27,715 bases of DNA from contig JAWLEV010000032.1 in assembly GCA_041685915.1 (NCBI GenBank), forward strand, positions 1 through 27,715, written 5' to 3'. The notes beneath the pieces are model-generated. The model was given only the letters and a program-made list of their open reading frames with translations, did not search any database and was not told the DNA's origin. Made by a program: the position numbers and the translations under genes. This document shows positions 22,876 through 27,715 of the stretch, one piece after another; within the stretch, counting starts at the first letter, position 1; each line of letters begins with the position of its first letter. The DNA is from JAWLEV01 sp041685915 (GTDB taxonomy: Bacteria; Chloroflexota; Anaerolineae; UBA1429).

Positions 22876-24180
22876 CTACGGTGTCTCCTCGAAGTTCACC
22901 CACGTTATCTTGCCGCGCTCACCCATGACATCCACAGGCTGTGAGGAGAGATCGATCAGATTTAGTGTATAGGTGACGGGATTACTCAGCCCGTCAAAGG
23001 AATACTGTCCCTCTCCATCGGTCATCGCGGTGGCCGACCAGTCCCAGGCCTGAATCTTGACCTGCACGCCGGAAACTCCCCGTTCCTCCTTATCCAGAAC
23101 CTTTCCACGGATAAAGATGCTCTCCCGATCGATGGCCCGGCGCTCCACAAAACGCCCCACAAAGGTACCCGAAGGCGCCGACGGCTCCTCCGTCCCCTCA
23201 CCGGGCACAACAGTGGGACCGTTCTCGCACTGCTCCGCGGCCTGCTCCAGCGCGCTCTCCACCTGGGCGTCATCCCCGATCTCCAACGCCTCGGCATATT
23301 CCTCCGCTGCCCGACACCACGCCTCCTCCTCCACCAGCACATCCCCGTGCTTCACATAGGCCTCGAATATTCGCTGCTCCACATCCTTGTATTGAGGATC
23401 CAGATCATACAGTTCGGAAAGGCTCTCAAGGGCCCTGTCCCAATCGGCGCCCCAATAGCTCATGGCCGTCGTATAGAGGTTAGCCAAGTTGCGAGCATGG
23501 GACACCCGGGTATCGTCGGGCCGCAACTCCAGAGCCCGATCAAAGAGGCGCACCGCCTCCTGCTCACGGTCCTGTTCCACAAGATCCAGACCATGCTGAT
23601 ACAGAGCAGTGAACAACATCCGCTCCACATCCTCCTGGCGATAGGAAGGATCCATGGTCAAAAGTTGATCTGCCGCCTCAAGCGCCCGCTGCCACTCCTC
23701 GTCGGCATAAGCAGCCTCCAGTTCCTCAAAGTACGCCGCCTTGGTCTCCTGCTGCAGGCGTGGTGTGGCAGTGGGTACCTCTCCCAACTGCTGACGCACC
23801 TCCTCCAGTTTGTTCACCATCTCCTCGTTTTCTGGATCCAGGGCCACAGCGTGCTCGAACTCGGCCACGGCGAGTTCCAGGTTCCCCTCTTCCAGATAGG
23901 CCAACCCCTTTTCATAATGCTGTGCGGCGACGCGCCTTTCCGTCCTGGCGCGATCTTGCAGGCCATAATATACGCCGGCAGCGCCAAGTCCCAAGATGAT
24001 CACCACCACTAAAAGGGCAATGCCCAAGACGAGGATACTCCGTCCGCAGCCCTCTCCCTGGTTCTCCGCCTGGGGAGCCTCCGCCGACTCCTCGGTATTG
24101 GATTCTTCCAGCTTGTGGCCGCAGTTGGGGCAAAAGAGGGCTTTGCCCGAGATTTCGTAACCACACCGGGGACAGATCAT
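22876..24180 (-). CDS. Membrane protein with zinc ribbon, TPR-like repeats and a C-terminal Ig/carboxypeptidase-regulatory-like domain
   Basis: A 434-residue single-pass protein. An N-terminal zinc ribbon (C3, C6, C17, C20: CPRCG...CPNCG) is cytoplasmic, followed by an acidic linker and a transmembrane helix at about 48-72. The exported part holds TPR-like helical repeats (about 84-345; for example YEKGLAYLEEGNLELAVAEF and LFDRALELRPDD). After a Pro/Glu/Ser linker comes a beta-rich domain from about 370 (IFIRGKVLDKEERGVSGVQV, TDGEGQYSFDGL), resembling the carboxypeptidase regulatory-like fold. The ligand is unknown; the layout suggests linking an envelope signal or structure to the cytoplasm. 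GGAAGG precedes the ATG. The gene follows the lipoprotein gene by 18 nt. Confidence 0.85.
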   Translation of the reverse strand: MICPRCGYEISGKALFCPNCGHKLEESNTEESAEAPQAENQGEGCGRSILVLGIALLVVVIILGLGAAGVYYGLQDRARTERRVAAQHYEKGLAYLEEGNLELAVAEFEHAVALDPENEEMVNKLEEVRQQLGEVPTATPRLQQETKAAYFEELEAAYADEEWQRALEAADQLLTMDPSYRQEDVERMLFTALYQHGLDLVEQDREQEAVRLFDRALELRPDDTRVSHARNLANLYTTAMSYWGADWDRALESLSELYDLDPQYKDVEQRIFEAYVKHGDVLVEEEAWCRAAEEYAEALEIGDDAQVESALEQAAEQCENGPTVVPGEGTEEPSAPSGTFVGRFVERRAIDRESIFIRGKVLDKEERGVSGVQVKIQAWDWSATAMTDGEGQYSFDGLSNPVTYTLNLIDLSSQPVDVMGERGKITWVNFEETP

Positions 24181-24198
24181 CCTACCTTCCTCCCGTCG

Positions 24199-26232
24199 TT
24201 AAAAAGAGTGACTCGCCAGCAACGCCCCCTGTTCATCCATAACATGGATGGTCAAAGAGGCTTCCATATTCCCCGCGGCAGCAAATCGCCCCTCAAAAGG
24301 GGCATCGGGACGTACCGTAAAAGGTTGTGTGGCGATCTCCTGTTGACCCTGAAGAACCTGCAGCGTCGCCGTACGTTCGGTGGGGGAAAAGACGGATACC
24401 CTCACCTCCTTCCCCTCGCGCACGGCATACAGTGTCATTTTCTCGTTGGCAAAAGAGACCCCGCCGCACCGAACCACAGGATACCACGTCTCCTCATAGG
24501 CTACCTCCTCGCCGGGGCCCAGGGTCACGTCATCGTCAAAGGTGGGTGCGAGGCCACCCCACATCTCCACATAGCCCGCATCATCACTATCCGTAAAGGT
24601 CCTTGCATATTTTTGCTGGGGGCCAAACCCGAACAGCTTGCTACCCCGCGCGATCTGGGGGGGAAAGACGCGCACCATCCCCACCCGCATCGTCGGCTCA
24701 TAGATTGCCGTAAACGGAGGCTCGACATCGGGGGCAAAAAAGCCCAACCAATCCCTCCATTGAGCATAGTGGCTCAGATCGCGCCCCTGATAGACGGGCC
24801 AGGGCAGGAACTCGCCTACGTCCGGCAATCCAGTATCCGCCGTATCGTGCACAATCACCTGGGACGTCGGATAGTAAAAGTGCAGACTGGGACGCACGCT
24901 GTGCGACCCTGGCGCCAGCATGGCGTTGATCCAGTACTGAAACGCCTGCTCCGATGCACTCGTGTTCTGCAAGGCGGAACGTACGGTAAAAGCAGCCCTC
25001 TGAGGATGCAGGATGACGCTCACCCGCGCTTCAATGTGACGGCTCTGCTCCTGAATATACATGGTCACCGCGGCGCTGCCATCCGCATGGCGTGCGATCT
25101 CGGCTTCCCACGGCTCGGCCGTCACATAGCCGTGCTCGTCCACCGGAAGACAGAACTCCATGCCGCCAACGGCCAGCCACCACCCCTGGTCCAGCGGCCC
25201 CCAATGTGTGGGCTTGATAACATCATTATTGTAGAACAGATCCTGCCCTGTGGGCAAAAAGCGACACTGATAGATCCGTCCTCCCAGCTCGGGCAGCAGG
25301 GCAAGTTCCAAATACTCGTTACGCATGATCAGCACCCGGTAGGTACGAGGACTGGGCGGCCCCACGCGATCCCTGTCCAGCAAAGGATAGGGATGTCCTG
25401 CCTCCTCCGGCGCCGTATAGAGGGCTTCCTCATAAGCATAGGTATCGATGGTCAGCTCGTCCCAGTACACCGAGACGGTGGGGTTGGGCGTCGGCGTGGC
25501 CGTGGGCTTTGGGGAGGGGGTGGGACTCGGCGTGGACGAGGAAATGGGCGTGGGGCTGCCCGTCGCATGTGGTTCCTCGCTCGGGGCAGGCTGCAGCCGA
25601 AAACTCTCCCGTGCGGATCCCGCATTACCCGCCGCATCCACAGCCTCGACGACGAGAACGTGCTCCCCCTTCCCCAGGTGCGACGTATCCACCGTATAAC
25701 GCAGGGAGGCGCCGTCCACCTCATACAACAACTCCCCATCCAGGCGCAGGCTCATCTCGACCACATCGTCGCCATCCTGAACCTCCGCCACGACTTCGAA
25801 ATCATGCCCAACCTCCTGTGTCGTCGGCATGGGCTCCAACAAAACCTGGGGGTCAGCGATCTCACGCAAGGTCCTGGAGACGACGAGCTCCCGGGCACAC
25901 TCGGGGGCGACGACGACCACATCTGTCTCAAAGCCCTCTTTCTCCAGGCGAAGGGTGGCCTGTTGGGCCGTGGTATGCAGGGTGAGGGGGGTAAAGCCCT
26001 GCTCCTCCCCTGCGAAAAAGACCGTCGCTTCCGAGGGGGTGGAGACCACCCGGACCGAGGCCTGGCAGGGGGAGGGAGAGGCCTCAGGTATCCCCCCTGT
26101 AGGAGCGTCGGAAGCGGTCCGACAGCCCACCAGGAGAAGACAGGTCAGCGCCACGCCGAGGCAGCGCAGCAGATGCGTTCCCAAGGATGCCCCATCTATT
26201 CCAGCCTCATATGTTCCACCCGCACATCTCAT
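24199..26232 (-). CDS. Lipoprotein with PEGA, Ig-like and DUF5107-like domains
   Basis: A 677-residue surface lipoprotein. A signal sequence ends in the lipobox LLLVGC (Cys37). A PEGA-like beta domain follows (57-120; VRVVSTPSEATVFFAGEEQG), then an Ig-like domain (126-212; VSRTLRE, LRLDGELLYEVDG, VVEAVDAAGNAG) and a P/T/S linker (216-253). The long C-terminal region (255 to about 550) resembles DUF5107 (NEYLELALLPELGGRIYQCR, WGPLDQGWWLAVGGMEF), a fold related to galactose-mutarotase-like carbohydrate-binding domains. A sugar or polysaccharide ligand is therefore an inference. The in-frame ATG 26232 coincides with the predicted transcript start, which would make it leaderless. TTG 26184 (preceded by GATGGGGC) would give an ideal 20-residue lipoprotein signal and is an equally good start. 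Downstream are the zinc-ribbon TPR and translin genes. Confidence 0.85.
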   Translation of the reverse strand: MRCAGGTYEAGIDGASLGTHLLRCLGVALTCLLLVGCRTASDAPTGGIPEASPSPCQASVRVVSTPSEATVFFAGEEQGFTPLTLHTTAQQATLRLEKEGFETDVVVVAPECARELVVSRTLREIADPQVLLEPMPTTQEVGHDFEVVAEVQDGDDVVEMSLRLDGELLYEVDGASLRYTVDTSHLGKGEHVLVVEAVDAAGNAGSARESFRLQPAPSEEPHATGSPTPISSSTPSPTPSPKPTATPTPNPTVSVYWDELTIDTYAYEEALYTAPEEAGHPYPLLDRDRVGPPSPRTYRVLIMRNEYLELALLPELGGRIYQCRFLPTGQDLFYNNDVIKPTHWGPLDQGWWLAVGGMEFCLPVDEHGYVTAEPWEAEIARHADGSAAVTMYIQEQSRHIEARVSVILHPQRAAFTVRSALQNTSASEQAFQYWINAMLAPGSHSVRPSLHFYYPTSQVIVHDTADTGLPDVGEFLPWPVYQGRDLSHYAQWRDWLGFFAPDVEPPFTAIYEPTMRVGMVRVFPPQIARGSKLFGFGPQQKYARTFTDSDDAGYVEMWGGLAPTFDDDVTLGPGEEVAYEETWYPVVRCGGVSFANEKMTLYAVREGKEVRVSVFSPTERTATLQVLQGQQEIATQPFTVRPDAPFEGRFAAAGNMEASLTIHVMDEQGALLASHSF

Positions 26233-26238
26233 GGCTCC

Positions 26239-26267
26239 ATTATAGCCAAGGCCAGGGGCGGCGTCCA
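26239..26267 (-). promoter_or_regulatory. Promoter of the lipoprotein-TPR-translin operon
   Basis: On the minus strand TGGACG (4 of 6 matches), 17 bases, then consensus TATAAT (26244-26239). The start falls at about 26232, exactly at the first in-frame ATG of the lipoprotein gene. The rest of the 107-bp gap to the antiporter-like gene shows no gene. Confidence 0.65.
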
Positions 26268-26339
26268 AAGAGGGATGAATGTTCCCCGTAATCCACTTTC
26301 GGTTCAGGCATGCTACACAATGCGGTGATGGAGATGGAC

Positions 26340-27692
26340 TCAAGCACCCATCAGCCAGCGGGACAGGCGCACCAGGAAAAAGGGGAAAAGCCCCAGGACG
26401 ACGAGGGCGACAGCGGCGAGAACGAGGGCGATGCGCAGCGACCAGGGAGGAGATGAATCGATGGCCACTCGCTCCCCTCGGAAGAGAGGCAGCACCAAGG
26501 GAACAAGGCTCCATAGACAGAGGATGCTCATAGCCAGCACCCAGGGCACCAGCCAGGTCAAATCAAGGGTCCACGCCAACCTGACCAGTTCAACGCGGAC
26601 GATAAATCCCAGGGTGGGAGGCAGCCCCATCAGGGAGAGCAGACCGACACAGAGGGGTATCCCCACCAGGGGCGCGCTCACCACCGCGCCGGAAAGCAGT
26701 TGCCCGGGGGCCACAGCCCCAACCGAGGAGAACCAGCGCAGGGAGAGACGGATCACTCCCTGCGCCAATAGATAACCCGCTGTCACGGTGATGAGCATCG
26801 CCATACTCTGCCGGCGAAAGACAAGGGACAGGGCCAGCAGCAAAAACCCCCTCTGAGCGGCCAGCAGGCCTCCGATACTCTGCAAGGGGTCGCGCCGCGC
26901 ATGGACAAGGACGACGGCCCATCCCCAGAGGAGACAGAGCAGGGAGAGGAACAGGAAAAACCAAAAGCATTCCCGGGCCAGGGGGCCCAGATGTAACCCC
27001 AGACGCAAGAGCACCAGCAGTCCCAGGAGGTGGGAGACAGGGCTATCTCCCTGGCTGTCAAACGTCTTAAGAGGGGGCAGCAGGCCCGTAGAAAGGGCGA
27101 CACCGCCCATGAACAGGCCCAGGCCGAGATAAAAACTAAAGGGGTGGGGACCGCCGTGCTGCCATAAAAAGCGATCCAATACCGCCATCTCGAACGTCGC
27201 GGTCCCCTCATAAAGAAAGGCCGCCCCCAAGAGGACGACCATCGGAGCCAGCACGGCCCTGGTGGTATCCTGTGCATCCCTGTTCCCCGTCCGTGCCACC
27301 CCTCCGGCCACGCCATACAAGCCGATACCCACACCGAGACCCGGCAGGTTGGGGCTCCAGAGAGCCAACAGCCCTCCACAGGCCGCCACGAGGGAGAGGG
27401 GCACGTCGAGGCTGCTTCGCCGACGCCACACCTCATCGCAGAGCAGGGAAAGGGCCACCAATCCCAGAAAACTCCCCCCCGCGATATATTCCAACCTGGT
27501 AGGAACACGTATCTCTCCCATCCCAGAGGCAAAAAGGAAAAGATGGGGAGACAGCAAAAAGGCAAAGGGCAAGACGATTAGGGCCACGTAGACAGCCCAG
27601 GTCCCGAATGCAGAGGGCGCCAGGTGCTCCCACACCATAAAGCCAAGCACCGCACAGGCCAGCACACTCACGACGGGCACGGCGGGATCCAT
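26340..27692 (-). CDS. Divergent NuoN/MrpD-like proton-antiporter membrane subunit
   Basis: A 450-residue, very hydrophobic protein with about 13 membrane helices. It is related to the antiporter-like subunits of complex I, membrane hydrogenases and Mrp complexes. Supporting blocks are the 'LLSLMGLPPTLGFIVRVELV' segment (LLSL.G.PP..GF) and a TM7 region with PVSHLLGLLVLLRLGLHL, where relatives have PVS followed by an essential Lys. Here that Lys appears to be Arg, and the next conserved Lys region (KRLLAYSSI) reads LQSIGGLLAAQ. The whole protein has about one Lys. Proton pumping by this chain is thus doubtful or altered. ATG 27692 has AGAGGGAG upstream; a TAA just before it suggests the end of an upstream gene at the window edge, so it is likely the last gene of a larger energy-conserving operon. 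Confidence 0.75.
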   Translation of the reverse strand: MDPAVPVVSVLACAVLGFMVWEHLAPSAFGTWAVYVALIVLPFAFLLSPHLFLFASGMGEIRVPTRLEYIAGGSFLGLVALSLLCDEVWRRRSSLDVPLSLVAACGGLLALWSPNLPGLGVGIGLYGVAGGVARTGNRDAQDTTRAVLAPMVVLLGAAFLYEGTATFEMAVLDRFLWQHGGPHPFSFYLGLGLFMGGVALSTGLLPPLKTFDSQGDSPVSHLLGLLVLLRLGLHLGPLARECFWFFLFLSLLCLLWGWAVVLVHARRDPLQSIGGLLAAQRGFLLLALSLVFRRQSMAMLITVTAGYLLAQGVIRLSLRWFSSVGAVAPGQLLSGAVVSAPLVGIPLCVGLLSLMGLPPTLGFIVRVELVRLAWTLDLTWLVPWVLAMSILCLWSLVPLVLPLFRGERVAIDSSPPWSLRIALVLAAVALVVLGLFPFFLVRLSRWLMGA

Positions 27693-27715
27693 CACCGCTC
27701 CCTCTTACACCGGGG

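Noticed and set aside
21372..22928. 518-codon plus-strand frame opposite the binding-protein, secG and translin genes
   Set aside because: It spans three real genes and two promoters on the other strand, and its translation shows no domain or consistent codon pattern.
24115..26328. 737-codon open frame on the plus strand opposite the lipoprotein gene
   Set aside because: It is antisense to a protein with clear signal peptide, PEGA, Ig and DUF5107-like features. Its own product has no recognisable domain and has a random-looking composition rich in Arg, Gly, His and Pro. High GC content explains the absence of stops.
1..27715. CRISPR arrays, insertion sequences, tRNA or rRNA genes
   Set aside because: Looked for repeated units with spacers, terminal inverted repeats with transposase motifs and tRNA-like cloverleaf sequences in all gaps; none was found by eye.

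Overview
The window looks like a chromosomal segment of a Chloroflexota bacterium, most likely an Anaerolineae-type lineage. This is inferred from protein character only: proline/threonine-rich linkers on membrane-anchored proteins, a sigma/anti-sigma pair with DUF5667- and DUF5666-like modules, a translin-family protein of the archaeal/Chloroflexi type, a fused ECF-transporter ATPase, and zinc-ribbon/TPR membrane proteins. No rRNA, tRNA, CRISPR array, insertion sequence or phage gene is visible.

Left part (1-8389). The first ~310 bases are a minus-strand T-box riboswitch with a readable UUC (Phe) specifier, so a phenylalanine-related gene (probably pheS/pheT) should lie just outside the window to the left. 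Its promoter is back to back with the promoter of a plus-strand operon hisS-nadK-recN (histidyl-tRNA synthetase, NAD kinase, DNA-repair SMC-like ATPase). A minus-strand polytopic membrane protein follows, convergent with recN across a perfect hairpin. Then comes a plus-strand pair, a NUDIX hydrolase and mnmG (tRNA wobble-uridine modification).

Middle part (8405-16602). An ECF-type sigma factor and its overlapping, putative anti-sigma membrane protein are on the minus strand. They are divergent from a membrane-anchored protein with nine TPRs and a tiny P/T-rich membrane protein. The plus-strand operon obgE-nadD-TIM-barrel isomerase follows, then a GNAT-like acetyltransferase gene. NAD(P) metabolism appears twice (nadK, nadD), each time next to translation or ribosome-assembly genes.

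Right part (16608-27692), all minus strand. Read in transcription order from the right, there is first a divergent NuoN/MrpD-like antiporter subunit, probably the end of an operon that continues outside. Next is a lipoprotein with PEGA, Ig-like and DUF5107-like regions, then a zinc-ribbon/TPR membrane protein, then a translin-family protein. After a strong promoter comes secG, followed by a peptide-type solute-binding protein and an ECF vitamin/metal transporter (T subunit, fused double ATPase, S subunit) with translationally coupled overlaps.

The most notable items are the Phe T-box reading out of the window, the bacterial translin, the solute-binding protein inserted between secG and an ECF transporter, the multi-copy DUF5666 anti-sigma, and the antiporter subunit that has lost its usual lysines. 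I did not find a clearly new defence or mobile system.
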